Shown: piece by piece, positions 20,400 to 32,009 of the stretch
Numbering within the stretch: the stretch's first letter is position 1
How the letters are laid out: each line of letters opens with the position of its first letter
DNA from: Nymphaea colorata
Lineage: Eukaryota > Streptophyta > Magnoliopsida > Nymphaeales > Nymphaeaceae
Direction: 5' to 3'
Length of the DNA: 64,000 nucleotides
Assembly: GCF_008831285.2 (NCBI RefSeq)
Contig: NC_045141.1
Span: 19,030,848-19,094,847 of the forward strand
Program-made: the position numbers and the translations under genes
The notes under the pieces: generated by a model
What the model was told of the DNA's origin: nothing
Seen by the model: the letters and a program-made list of their open reading frames with translations, nothing else
Database searches by the model: none

Positions 20400-23300
20400 A
20401 TTTTCATTAACAGTGTATTTTATCAATATTTTATTGAGCCACTTAATTGTAAAATCATTTTTACAAGTTTAAAATATCCTAAACATTGGATGAGGCAAAG
20501 AAATTCTTGGAACGTTTTTCAATATAAGATTGTGAAAAATGAGAAAGAATAAGGTGCATGAGACCTCAATATTTGACAAGATGCTTAACTTGGAGTCAAT
20601 TAACATTTTTGATTCATGAAGTGCCTTCAGTTAACAATATCTAAAAAAACATTGACCAAAATACGCTGTTGATTGTCAATAATATGTTGACAAGCTCGAG
20701 GAGTCAATCGAACTCACTAGCCAAAGTTTAAAGTTTCTTTAATTCAAGAACTTGTTCGATGAGAAGTCGACTCAATTAGCAGTGGTAGAGTAAAAAAAAA
20801 AATATTGACTAATTGAGTACTTGTGGGATACTTACCTAAGTCAAGTCTGGTGTGGTGTAGACGCAACATATGACTGAATCTAGGTCCAGTCATATTAGCA
20901 GTGAAATACACAAGTCACACATACCTCCTAGTTTCTTTTCTTTCTTTCTTTTTTTTTTTTTTTTGAGAAAAAAGCCATCCAACTTCATGTGTAAATTTTG
21001 TGACATATCATTGTTAGTATAATATATAATTTAGAATGCATTTGCATGTAAATTATTAAAGGTTACATATAAAAGAACTAATACATGATTCAACCGATTC
21101 GCCTAAGTTACTTTGGCTGATCCGGTACAGTTGAGTTGTGAGAAAGCCAACTCTGGCTAACTCACGGTGCAAACATTGGGTACTTTTAATAGTAACGGAC
21201 CATTAATAACTCACTGCGAAGACTCGTATGTTCCTTTTATTCTTTTACATTTAGGATTTTTAGTTGCGTTTGGACCTAGGTAGGTACGACATATTGTTTA
21301 ACTTGAGTGTCGTGATCTCACATTGTAATAGATGACATGCTTTTTTACAAGTTCGCTTGCAAAACCAGCTATACTAACTACATTCGTTGAAGCAATACTG
21401 ACGGATCATTTGCAGACATCTTCAATCATCATCAAACTTTAGGCAAATATATGTTCTTCGGTTCATGTAGACGACTGTTCAATAGAACGTTCTTGATTAA
21501 GGGTAAAGGCTTAGTGGTAATGGGTGAAGCAATAGTAATTTCCTTCCGCTTCCCAAACAATCAATCTATTGGTGTCCTCAAACTGTAGATCACATTCATG
21601 ACAAAAATTTAGATGAATACTTTACAGAAATATACCTTGTTTTTCAAGGAATAACAAACACACGCCAAAATTTGAACATATTTCATTTATCCTCCTGAAT
21701 TTAATCTGTTTTTATTAGAAAGTTTTTCTTTCATTGTACTGCTTCTTTTTTTTTAGGTGTAATTTTGGCAATTAAAGTTATATATTTTTATTGGGCGCAT
21801 CTGATTGGACGGAGTTCAAACACTTAAGGGATTTTACAATTGTTAAAAAGCGTTAAGATCTAAAAAAAAAAATCCACCAATTTGATTGGGAGGGCGACTT
21901 GTGGCATCAAATGGAATACTGTCACTATTCATGAGACATTCCATCGCCGCAAATGAAATGCCCGAACGAATAGTTGCATGTGCTGCTTGGCGCACGCAAC
22001 ATGTATACACTAAAAATTGAAAAGGTTAGGAGTAAAGTTTATTTGAAAATTATTTAAAAATAAATATCTTTTTTAGTTTTTTGACTTTTTTTTTTATTTT
22101 TATAAAAAGTTTTCTTTTTTTATTAACTAGAGACAGTTTCATCATTAGTGTGGACTGGTGTGCCCATTTCACTTTTTTTTTTTTCTCGATTTGTCCACAT
22201 AAACTCTCTTACATTCGTCAACTATGTAGGCTTTTTTCTTTTATAAGAAGGTTTCCTTTGTCTTCTACGCACGCATCTCTACATATAATCAGCTTCAACA
22301 AAGTCCGACACTACAAAAAATAAATATATTACCAACGGTAAAAAAAAACATCGGTAAAAGCGGTCCAAGCATCAGTATTAGTTTTTTTTTTTTTTAATTT
22401 AATAATTTTTTAATAATAAGAAATAAACAGCTTTTACAACACCAAAATCAAATTTCTTATAAAATTAGCTTGAAGTAAAATACGATGTACATAAAATTGG
22501 TGTTTGTGTACACAATAAGATGTTTACATTTTCTTTAAAATATTTTTTCAACACAAATTTAAATGGTCTAATTTTTTTGTCTCTTGCCCAAGTAATCTTC
22601 CATTTACCGGTTACTCTATATACATAAACAAGAAACATGGTTTCATTTATTAATTTTGGGAAATTAATCTGTCTTTTAAACCACTAATCAAGCTGATTAA
22701 ATGACACACCGATTCATATAATTCTGATTCAATTTAAGTGAAATATAAGTCAGAACATCAATAACGTTGGTAGCATAAGTCATGATCTTCTCCTATTGTA
22801 TAGGCCAGATGGACAAGTAAACTAAAACCAACTCAGCTTTAAGCGATCAAACCCATCTTTTTACATTCAGTGAGAGGGGTTTTCATCTAGCTTTAGTAAC
22901 TTTATGCCCTTCATTTGTTTATAATGATTTACTGGCGTTTTCTTTAGACGTAAGTAAACATTTTGTTGATGAAAACTATCACTGACATTCTCCCTCGTAT
23001 GCCAACATATTTCAAATTATCGATCAGTTTATTCAGATGCATAAATAAGAATTTGTAACCTACGAAATTCTAAAGTTTTAGATCATCGAACTGCATTCAA
23101 CCAAACCCATACAACAGTTGATTTACAGATTATGAACGATAAAGATCACATCTGCAGAAAAACTAGTTTTGATTTTTTAATTGCAACTCACACTTCTGTG
23201 CAGTTAGATCGCACATGATCTGCTCTGTCTCCACAAAGCCGAAGGCCAGCTTATCTATTAGAATAGAACGAAGCTGCTCTATCAAAGTGAAAGACTATCT

Positions 23301-23810
23301 TATACCCCAGTCCGCGAAATTCCCACTCCTACGAAACAAATAGCGTCCTCCACTCTGACTCGCATCCCTGACATCCATTGCTCAATAATGAGAATCGAGC
23401 TAGGGACGTCCGAGACACCCTCCCTGGTGAGGCTTTCGATCTCGATTTAAATGATCACGGTCTACATAAACTCATAGCGCACGATCAGAAACAGATCCAG
23501 ATTTGAACGGAACGATTCAAACGATCACAGATCAACATCGATTCTGGTGCAGGCAAGATTTTAAAACAAAACAGAACTACGATCTCAACAAGCGTTCGCT
23601 TGGACATATTCCTGAAGGTTTCGTCTTCATACCCCTTGTGAAAACGGTAGAACCGTAGAAATTGCTCCGACGTGTGAGGTCGCCGATTTGTTCCTCGCCG
23701 GTAACGTGTGAACCTTTGTCTCGCCGGTAACGTGTGTACTATCGGCCGTCACATTAAATGTTATAATTTGTGGGACTCCTCATCGTCGATTCAAAATTAA
23801 ATGGCACCGA
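20400..23810. other. Gene-free AT-rich region
   Basis: No coding sequence is supported in this stretch. Long T and A runs occur near 20950, 22085, 22170 and 22385. A CACTA-like terminus lies at 22309. Near 23690-23740 the sequence CTCGCCGGTAACGTGTG occurs twice about 30 bp apart, in GC-richer DNA that could be an old promoter or 5' UTR, but nothing downstream of it is intact. Confidence 0.5.
22309..22372. mobile_element. CACTA-type transposon terminus (one end)
   Basis: The sequence begins CACTACAAAAAATAAATA and soon holds CCAACGGTAAAAA and CATCGGTAAAAGCGG. The CACTACAAAAA start with subterminal CGGT repeats is characteristic of En/Spm (CACTA) elements. The matching opposite end (TTTTTGTAGTG) was not found nearby, so this is a relic or a solo end. 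Confidence 0.5.
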
Positions 23811-23811
23811 T

Positions 23812-25312
23812 CAGTGACAGCTTCTGTAGCAAGGTGAGCACTTCTTCTTTCTTTGAGATGCAGGCTTGCTCTCTGCATTTACTTGATCATCAACCTCAAG
23901 CCTGCCTACCCATGGACATTTCTTTGCAGGGCATCTATTATATCCAGGATTCAAATGGGTTGGACTTAATTTTGTTATTTTATAGGTGGGTTGGAATATT
24001 TTATAGGGCACGTCTTTAGTTTGACCTATAAAGGACTATGCTCCTATACCAAAAAAAAGGTAAATCTCTATATGTAAGTAAGTTGATGCTTATGAACATT
24101 CCACCATTTGATGTCAACACAGTTTTGGATCTTAAAGGCAAGTGAAAGGAGAGAGAAGGTTAAACATCTTTTTAGAGGGCTGCACACCAGTAATCCCCTA
24201 ATTACTGACAAAGCCAGGGAATTAAACAAATAAAACTGGTATTTTCGTTTCCACTGTCCTCCTTTTTCAAAAGTTTTGAAAGCATTAGGGTTGTGTTTGA
24301 CAGCTTCGGATCTTAGGTGAAGTTGCACAAAAAAATGTGTTTTGATAGCATGAATTTAAAATATATGTTACATGTCGGATTTTGGAAAGGAGAGGCGTCT
24401 AATTCTCTGGTCGCCGCGCTTCTCAAATCTGCGATAAAACAAACGCAAGTACCTGGTGCCGATGTGCATAAAAGGGGAAAAGGCTAAAACCTGTAAACCA
24501 TTCCCATTGTTTTTCCAATTCTTTGCCACTTTGGAAAGTAGTAATAAAACTACAGCTAGTGATGTGAGGATTTTCATTTAGAAGTAGCCCTACGAACAAA
24601 AGAAGAACGTGCACTAGTAAGCTGCAGAACGGTGGAGTTCATGAAGTAGGCCCATCAAAGTTTGCTAATGAATAATACCACAAGATGGCATATTATTAGC
24701 TCACTGTAAAAGGGTTACGTGAATTTTCGTTGCAGGGATGCAGAGAAATGGGAAGAGTTGCAGGCTGAGATGGACCAATTACCTGAGACCTGGACTCAAA
24801 CGAGACGTGTTCACAGAGCGGGAGGAAGAGATCATTATGGGCCTTCATGATGTGCTTGGAAATAAGTCTGTTCATTTTCCCCTCTTCTTCTTTTGTTCTT
24901 TCCCTTTCTTGGGTTCTTGTTTCCTTCCTTCTCTTCGTGCTTACGGGAACACCATTATCTTTCTCCCCTCGTTCACTCCTTATTTCTTTGCATATCTCCC
25001 AAACAGCCCTTCAACATTCACAGAATGGTCGAGAATTTCAATTTGTCTTTTCCCCCTTGGCATATGATATATCTCATGACAGAACTGAATCAATTCAGTC
25101 TCAATAAATTTGCTAATCATCCAAGCTAGTTTCTCATTGAAGCAGTGGGAAATCACACTAAAGTGTCCTGTTACCAAGGAGTTCTTGTTCAAGATGATGA
25201 TGACATGAATGATTTTAAAGATGTAGTTGCCTTATCTACTCAACCTAGAACGCAAGGTATTGATGATGACATGAATGGGAGAAATTCGACTTGAATAAAT
25301 GAGACTGACACT
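23812..25312 (+). pseudogene. Rearranged fragment of the LAF1-like MYB gene (exon 2 plus intron pieces)
   Basis: This segment is a patchwork copied from the MYB locus at 3.4-5.8 kb. From left: a piece matching 5780-5835 (same strand), a piece matching about 5330-5455 (same strand), then an inverted copy of about 4967-3401 with gaps. Exon 2 is recognisable at about 24736-24865 ([12 protein letters not shown] then NYLRPGL; one Ile of the parent is Thr) and its donor region is kept. Exons 1 and 3 are absent, so no MYB protein can be made. By eye the intron parts have many indels and roughly one mismatch in ten, so the copy is not recent. About 180 bp matching 3430-3610 are replaced by about 20 bp of filler that resembles nearby GATGATGACATGAATG. 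Confidence 0.85.
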
Positions 25313-27811
25313 ATCCCATTTCCCGCTAGGACATCCTGGAAAGAGTTAGAGCATGTCCATTAGCCTGTGCATGTCAAAGCATGAGTAGGTCACTAAAGTT
25401 GTGACATGATGACAATAGTTCATTGTGGAATTCATCCCAGGTTACTGAGTTTTAGTATTTGATAAGTCATTCCTTCAGCATATAAGAACTTTTAAGCTTT
25501 CGGCACTTTTGTGTTTCATCATTTGAGCGTTTTAGGCATGTGAACATTCTTTCATCCCTCCACTGACCAAGCATAACTCATCAAGTCTTAGATAAGTTCA
25601 CCTGAACATGGTTGTGCAATTTGGTGTACATCACATCAATGGATACACATGCTGGTCTGTCTTAGATAATATTACCTGAATATGGTTGTGCAATCTGGTA
25701 CATATCACATCAATGGATACACATGCTGACCTCTGGAACAACTTGACATGCTTGAAATATTTTATACATTTGCATATAAATTTGTAGCTCTGTGTATCTC
25801 AGCAAGATTCTTTTTCCTGCTCCTCCTAGTTCATAATTTGAAGAATAAGAACAAAAATAACAGGTTTATTTTAGCTCTCTCCAGAAACAAAGAAATTCAA
25901 TGTGCCCTGTCATCCTTCTTTCTTTTTATTAAATTACGGGTTTCTGTGGTTCATGGGCACTAGGATGCAGAGATTTAGGAAACTTGGGCTCCTATTATAT
26001 TACTGCAGCCGTTCGGACATTATGGGGATGCAAAGATAGACTAAAGTAATAGCTTCTCAAACTTGACTTCAATTAACAAAGGCAAGAAACACGAAGATGA
26101 CCTAAGCCGTAAAAGTAACTGGAATTGAGGAGCTTAATAGTTGCTTGTGTTCTTTATCTTCTCTAATAAGTTAAATCTCGGCAACAAATGCAAGAAAAAG
26201 TTTGAAAAAATTACTATCAAAAGCCATTATTACATAAAAAGCAGTTGGATGAATTTGTATGTCTTCTCTGAAGACACAACCAAGCAGCTTCTGCACTAGT
26301 TTGTAACTTTCTGATTTGCTTAATTTTGTCCTACCGAATGAAGTCACCTTCTACTCAACCAAAGTAGAACTACAAAAATTTGGAAAGTGGGGTAGAAAAA
26401 CTGGAAGAGGAATTTGGGAGATTACTTTGCTCGCACTACTGGCGCTGCATGAAGTTACGGAACTCCCATCCGTGTCAACATCGCTCATTTGATGCCGGAG
26501 GCTCTCAGTGTGAGCGCTTCTTTTGGCTGCACTTCTTTTTTCATCATTCAAAAAAAAAAAAAAATGAAAACAGAAAATGAAGTCAATATTCAGATCTGTA
26601 CTGCCAGATAGAGGACTGAAAACACAAGCATTGATCAAGCTGGAAGGAATTTCCAGTACCTCGTGTTGCCATCAGCATGCAATCTCTGGATCGTGATCTA
26701 CATCCCCATGGCAAAAGGAAAAGATTAGGGCAAGATAAAATCGAATAACTGTTAATGGAAATTTTTTCCTGTACATTTTCAGCAAAATATACAAATTCGT
26801 TTCTTGAAACTGAAAATTTTCTTAAAAATGCGGGAAACATAACCAGAGGATCTTCCTTATCCTCAAGTTCAAAGCACTGGAGTAACTGTTAATTAAAAGT
26901 GTTTCCTCTGCATTTTCGGCAAAGCAAACAAAATTATTTATTGAAAACTTAAACCTTTTGGTAAACATGCACAAAGCATGAACGGAGGATCTTTCTTATC
27001 CTCAAGAGCATTCTGAAAGAAGGGCACTTTGTATTGAGGTTGGATCATGCCAGAGTAGCAGGATTCACTCAATTGAAGTGGCAAAGCAGGAGAACTTCGA
27101 TCAGCTCTTCCAAAGGAGTCGAGGACAAGTACAAGTCCATAGACGGAATGTGGCATTCAATTCCGTCATGAGTTATAGCTTCAGCCAAGCTGATCGATGT
27201 CTCATCGAGAGGATTCGATTTAGTTTCGACCTTTAGGCGTTCCACAAGAACTACTTACATGAAGAATTGTGGAGTTCGAAGCTCCAAGTGAGAGGGAAGC
27301 GGAACAAGGTTCGATGGCATCTGCATACTCGGCAAAATCAACAGCCGTTCGCCCAAGAATTCCATCTTTACTTGACCCCTGGTGAAATGAAGACAACACA
27401 TCACCACCGGCAGCAAAAACACGAAAGCAGAAGATGGTGGCAAGAAAGTCGTTTTACGTTTGATACTATAAATTGATACTTTTTCCCTTCAAATTTCCCT
27501 GTTTCCGGCTCTCGCGATAGTTTTACAGTTTCATAGACGGGATTCCCCCATATACATGCCCCATTGTGAACCTGAACCTTCTCTGTCTTGGCAGAAGGCT
27601 TCCCTGTTTCTGAAGGAACTAGAGCTACCAACAAACTGTCCCATCCTGTTTGAGGTACCTGCAATTTTCAAGGTACAACAGAATAAAAAGATGGGCAGCA
27701 TTAGCTCATTTGCGTTGCAGAGATTTTGTTCTTTGTCTGACTAGAAACAGCTTGATCAAAGCACTAATGAGTCAACGCAAATCCGAAAATCGGAACCAAA
27801 TTCCAAATCTT
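25310..27811 (-). pseudogene. Inverted copy of the NT-C2/coiled-coil gene, exons 2-5 only
   Basis: Minus-strand copy of 53252-55753. Positions in the two copies add up to 81,063 at every matched point I checked, so there is no net length change over 2.5 kb. Exon 2 lies at 27658-27458, exon 3 at 27378-27259, exon 4 at 26697-26660 and exon 5 at 26534-26426, all with splice borders kept. Exon 1, the promoter and the large coiled-coil exon are missing, so it is a dead 5' fragment. Exon 2 differs from the live gene by one residue (REPETGK versus REPKTGK). The left end joins the MYB fragment at the shared trinucleotide ACT, 25310-25312. Confidence 0.9.
25586..25731. repeat. Tandem duplication of about 74 bp in the copied intron
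   Basis: Two units beginning TCTTAGATAA (25586 and 25660) share TGGTTGTGCAAT and CACATCAATGGATACACATG. The same duplication is present in intron 5 of the live gene at about 55333-55477, so it predates the gene copy. Confidence 0.8.
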
Positions 27812-29635
27812 TGTCATGGAAAATGACATACTCTCTTACAAGAAGAAACTCAATCAGTTCTTTTTTTTTTTAATTTATGAAGCTGCTGACTCCGCTACTA
27901 ATAAATATAATACTGTGATTTTTTCTGCGTGAGGCAAGTATTCGGCTGCTCACCTCAGCCATGATGCTGCCATGATTAAGTGCTTTCTTTCCTCCATAGA
28001 TAGAGTAAATACTGCAATTGAAAAGGGAAAAGAGAGACAGGCACATCTGAGTAATTGGATTGGAGGCCGGGGCCCAGTTCTCAAGTACCATAAAGAACAG
28101 CACGCCCCCATTGAGAAAGCTGTTCGATCTTATAAAAGGCCATGTTTCTTACCAGAAGTAAGTCTGTCCACGTGATTAGAGAGAGAGAGAGAACACATTA
28201 ACCAAGTTGTGCACATGAGATGCGTGCACAAACACGGAGCTGATCTCTTCGTTCAACGATAACATCAACGTACAAGCAATGTAATTGAGTAAAAATGTTT
28301 GCTTGATTGGTTTATTGTTTGTTTGCTCACTTTCTTTTTCTTTGGTTTGAGACAGGTGACTTTGGTTACTATGCCCTGAACTTTTGTATTTGGCCTCTCT
28401 CTCTCTCTCTTGTGAAGACTTTAATCATAATTAATTGCCAATAAATGAAAGAACGATGCAAGCCATAGGCAAGGAGAAAGTTGGGAAGCAATGTCCTGAA
28501 AAATATTAATTAGTGTAGTTGATGGCGTTCTATCAGGTAGTCTGAATTGAAGAAGTCGGCAAGTAGTCTGAATCGAAAGTGGGAAGCAAATATTCCTAGA
28601 AACTGTAGTTTAGATTGCAAACAAAATGTGCTTTTAATTTTAGAATGAAAGATGTTGGTTTTGATATGTTGAACTTGACAGTGCGCGGACGAGATTGAGC
28701 CGAGCTAAAAAATTTTCATTAAAGAACCGAACTATATAGTGATAGAAGTTAAAATATAATTTTTTATTAAGTTAAATGAAAAAATTAAAATAACGTGTAG
28801 ATTTTTTTTCTTTTTCAATTTGAAGGGCCCACGGCCCTCTGCCCCTGCATTCCATCTAATATAAATTCGTTACCTGTCCTTCCCTTCACTAGAATAGTTT
28901 CTCCAATACTTAAGTACTATGCGAGCAAAATAACCATTCCTTGGGCAATGTCATAGCTATTTCTTTGTTTTTTTTTTAATGTCCCCACAACATTACAAGT
29001 TCATTCTAACATTCCTTTTAACACACCGAGGAGGATCGTATCATAGTTGCTCATGCTGGTGGCTGGTGAAAGCTTAGTCATCAGTTTGATTCTCGTGGAT
29101 GCTATATCTCTAGACTCTACATAACTATAAGTTCACCCAGGTCTTGAAGTAGCCCTGAAATCTGTAAAAACGAAGAGAGACTTGGCCTCTTTGAAGTATC
29201 TCTCCCACTTCTTTTTTAATGATTTCTTTTTTATTTATCTTTAGATAAAATTGTCAATATGTTTTTCCCCAAACAACATGATGTATGTATTACCTGAGCA
29301 GAATGTTACCTGAAAAACATAAAATCGTTTTGCTAACCAACAATAATATGTCGTAATTTGCTGCTAAATAAATATGGTTAAAACATATATAAGCTGATTT
29401 TGGCTGCCTTCATAATTAATAAGCTTTTTCAGTCATGAACTTGGGCTATTAGAAAAGTGACGGTGTAGTTGTAAAGAACAATGGACAGCAACGACACACA
29501 AGCACGAACGGATGCTCCATGTGCGCGACTGTCGGCAGAGCTTTTCACTTGATGAAAATTTTGTAAGAGCACCGACGTTTTTGAAGATATAAAAAAGGAG
29601 ACTTAAACTTTTGCTATTGTTAAAAACGTGCCTAT
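27812..29635 (-). repeat. Inverted copy of the 5' flank of the NT-C2 gene
   Basis: Homologous to 50232-52091 in reverse. The 1.16 kb that separates the two parts in the live gene (about 52092-53252, promoter to exon 1) is missing here. The two flanks differ visibly more than the exon 2-5 portion, by hand roughly one mismatch in 10-20 bases with several indels. There is no gene. The right border falls at CCTAT 29631-29635, directly against copia sequence. Confidence 0.85.
29030..29245 (+). mobile_element. Candidate tRNA-derived SINE
   Basis: The segment has a box-A-like TTGCTCATGCTGG, then about 35 bp later a box-B-like AGTTTGATTCTCG, then a non-tRNA body and a T-rich tail. This order is typical of plant SINEs. 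The equivalent DNA at 50660-50850 is shorter between the two boxes. The evidence is motif-level only. Confidence 0.3.
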
Positions 29636-29649
29636 GGCATGTCTACTTG

Positions 29650-31092
29650 TCATTCTCTATCATGTATCTGCCCAATAGCATCATCTGGCACTGCTGTTGG
29701 GGTATTCTGCAAGGGAATAGGCTCCACATCAACTGGTTGATAGCTGCTATGAGAAGAATCCTTTACTGTTTTCTGAATATCTTCAATATTTTGATCTTCA
29801 GCAAATACCACATCGCTGCTTCTGACAAGCTTCTTCTCAACTAGATCATACAATCTATAACCAAATTCATCATGGCCATAACCCAGAAACACGCACTACC
29901 TGCTTTTTTATTTCAACTTCGATCTCTCATCCTTTGGTATATGCACAAATGCCCTACATCCAAATACATGTAAGTGCTCATAAGATACATCCTTCTCATA
30001 CCAAACTCTGTTAGGAACATCACCATCCAAAGAAACATGTGGAGACAAGTTAATCACATAAGCAGCAGTATGTAAAGCTTCACACAAAAAAGAATCAGAT
30101 AACTTAGCTTCAAATAGGAGACATCTAACTCTCTCCATGAGTGTCATGTTCATTCTTTCTGCCACGCCATTCAACCGAGAATTCTTAGGTAAAGTCTTCT
30201 GATGCCTGATGCCATGAGATCTGCAATACTCATCAAATGGACCAATATACTCTCCCCCATTATCGCTGCGAACACACTTCAGCTTTTTTTCTAACTGTCT
30301 TTCAACCAGTGCATGAAAGTTCTTAAATACAATAAGGACTTGGTCTTTCCTCTTCAAAGAATAGACCCAAACTTTCCTGGAAAAATCATCAATAAACGTG
30401 ACAAAATAAAGTGCACCACCATGTGAACTTACTTTCATAGGACCACATACATCTGTATGAACAAACTCAAGTGCATCTGACTTTCTGGAAGGTGGATGAC
30501 TCTTGAAAGAAACCCGCGTCTGCTTCCCTGCAAAACAATGACTGCATTTGTCAAGTTTATCCTTCTTTACATCTTGTAGAAGATTCTTCTTGATCAAGAA
30601 TTGCAATCCCTTGTCACTCATATGTCCCAGTCTCCTGTGCCACAACTCAATAGATTTTTCATCCTGTGTCACATGTACCATGTCTTTGGAAATCGATGCC
30701 TGCATAGTATAAAGATTGTTGCTGCATCTTTTGCCTCGAGCAATAATCAAGGAACCTCTGGTAAGCTTCCATTGGCCATCACCAAAAGTGTTGTGATACC
30801 CTTCTTCATCGAGCCTTCTTGCAGAGATAAGGTTCAAATGCATGTCAGGTGCATGCCTCACGTCTGTCAGCTTCAATAGAGCTTCATTCGCATTCTTCAG
30901 AATGACGTCGCCTCTGCCTACAACATGAGACAAAGAACCATTACCCATTCTCAAAGTGCCAAAATCACCAGAAATATATGCAAAGAAAACATCCTTATGG
31001 GAAGTAACATGAAGAGCTGAACCACTATCAACAAGCCAACAAGTATCATCTCTGGCAACATTAACCATGTCAGCATCACAAACAATGAACAT
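29650..31092 (-). pseudogene. Copia pol fragment: protease, GAG-pre-integrase and integrase core
   Basis: The main open frame (31092-29908, 394 codons) opens in the aspartic protease (CWLVDSGSALHVT contains the DSG site) and carries the pre-integrase zinc finger (HRRLGHMSDKGL and CSHCFAGKQ). The integrase core follows, with FVHTDVCGPM, FIDDFSRKVWVY, VRSDNGGEY and a conserved NGVAERMN stretch. A second frame (29892-29650) continues in the family order with FLGYGHDEFGYRLYD, so one frameshift lies near 29900. The frame was probably open upstream of 31092 into gag. No reverse transcriptase follows. Confidence 0.9.
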
Positions 31093-31200
31093 TTTATGTT
31101 GTGTAGTGGCTGCGACGTTGTCATTTCGGTCATTTTTCTTCTCCTGTTTCTCCCCAATTTTATTCTCCTTCTTCAGCTGGAAGCAACACTTCTTTATGTG

Positions 31201-32009
31201 CTATTTCTTTCCACAGTGGTGGCATTCCAAATTCTTATATCTCGATTTGGACTTGCTTCTGCTTTTATCTCTGCTCCTGTTCTCTGCGAAAAGAACCTCT
31301 GTCTGAGAAGATTCTATCTGAGAAGAGCAAGCCTGAGATTTTCTTCTCATCTCCTCATTGAGAATACCTGACTTAACAGTCTTTAAAGAAACAACCCCAT
31401 TAACTGCAGAGTTAGTAAATGAGACTCTAAATGTCTCCCACGAAACAGGCAAAGTAGGAAGCAATAATAATCCCAAAATCTCATCTTCAAATTTAACACC
31501 CATACTGGATAACTGACTGATGATCCCCTGAAAATCATTTAAAAAATCTGACACTGAACTGCCCTCCCTGAATCTCAAATTTCATCAATCTTTTCAGAAG
31601 AAATAATTTACTATTTCCTGTCTTGGAGGCATAAAGATTTTCTAATTTTGCCCCACAAACTACATGCATGATTTTCATCTTGGATATGGTTATAAACATT
31701 TTCATCCACAAATTGTCGAATGAAACCACAAACTAGTTCGTGTTCAAATTCTCATTCCTCATCAGACTTAGAAGCAAGCTTTTCTTTGGAAAAAACTGGG
31801 AGGTGCATAGCCTTCACATATAAGAGATCTTTCATCTTATTTTTCCATAGACTATAATTAGTTCCATTTAGGCTAATCATACGGCTAGTACCAAAATCAA
31901 TTTTGTTATCCACCATGTTGGCTCTGATACCACTTTGTTGAGATAAAATGTGGATAGGCATAAATCTACTAAAATGATTTAACAACGAAGTATAGCTCAA
32001 ACCGATCAT
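31201..32009 (-). pseudogene. Copia gag remnant, frameshifted
   Basis: Pieces in different minus-strand frames show typical copia gag order. The start region contains [17 protein letters not shown] (about 31900-31820). A later piece (31578-31201) has the LTSL-type phrase DFLNDFQGIISQLSSMG, and a CHHCGKK zinc-knuckle start lies at the end. At least two frameshifts separate them. Confidence 0.8.
31919..31931 (-). other. Primer-binding site of the copia element
   Basis: On the minus strand TGGTATCAGAGCC follows the LTR after a few bases. This is the standard copia site complementary to the 3' end of initiator tRNA-Met, and it sets the inner border of the LTR. Confidence 0.9.

Noticed and set aside
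25586..25731. Repeats with regular spacing considered as a CRISPR-like array
   Set aside because: There are only two units, without spacers, inside a plant intron copy. It is a simple tandem duplication.
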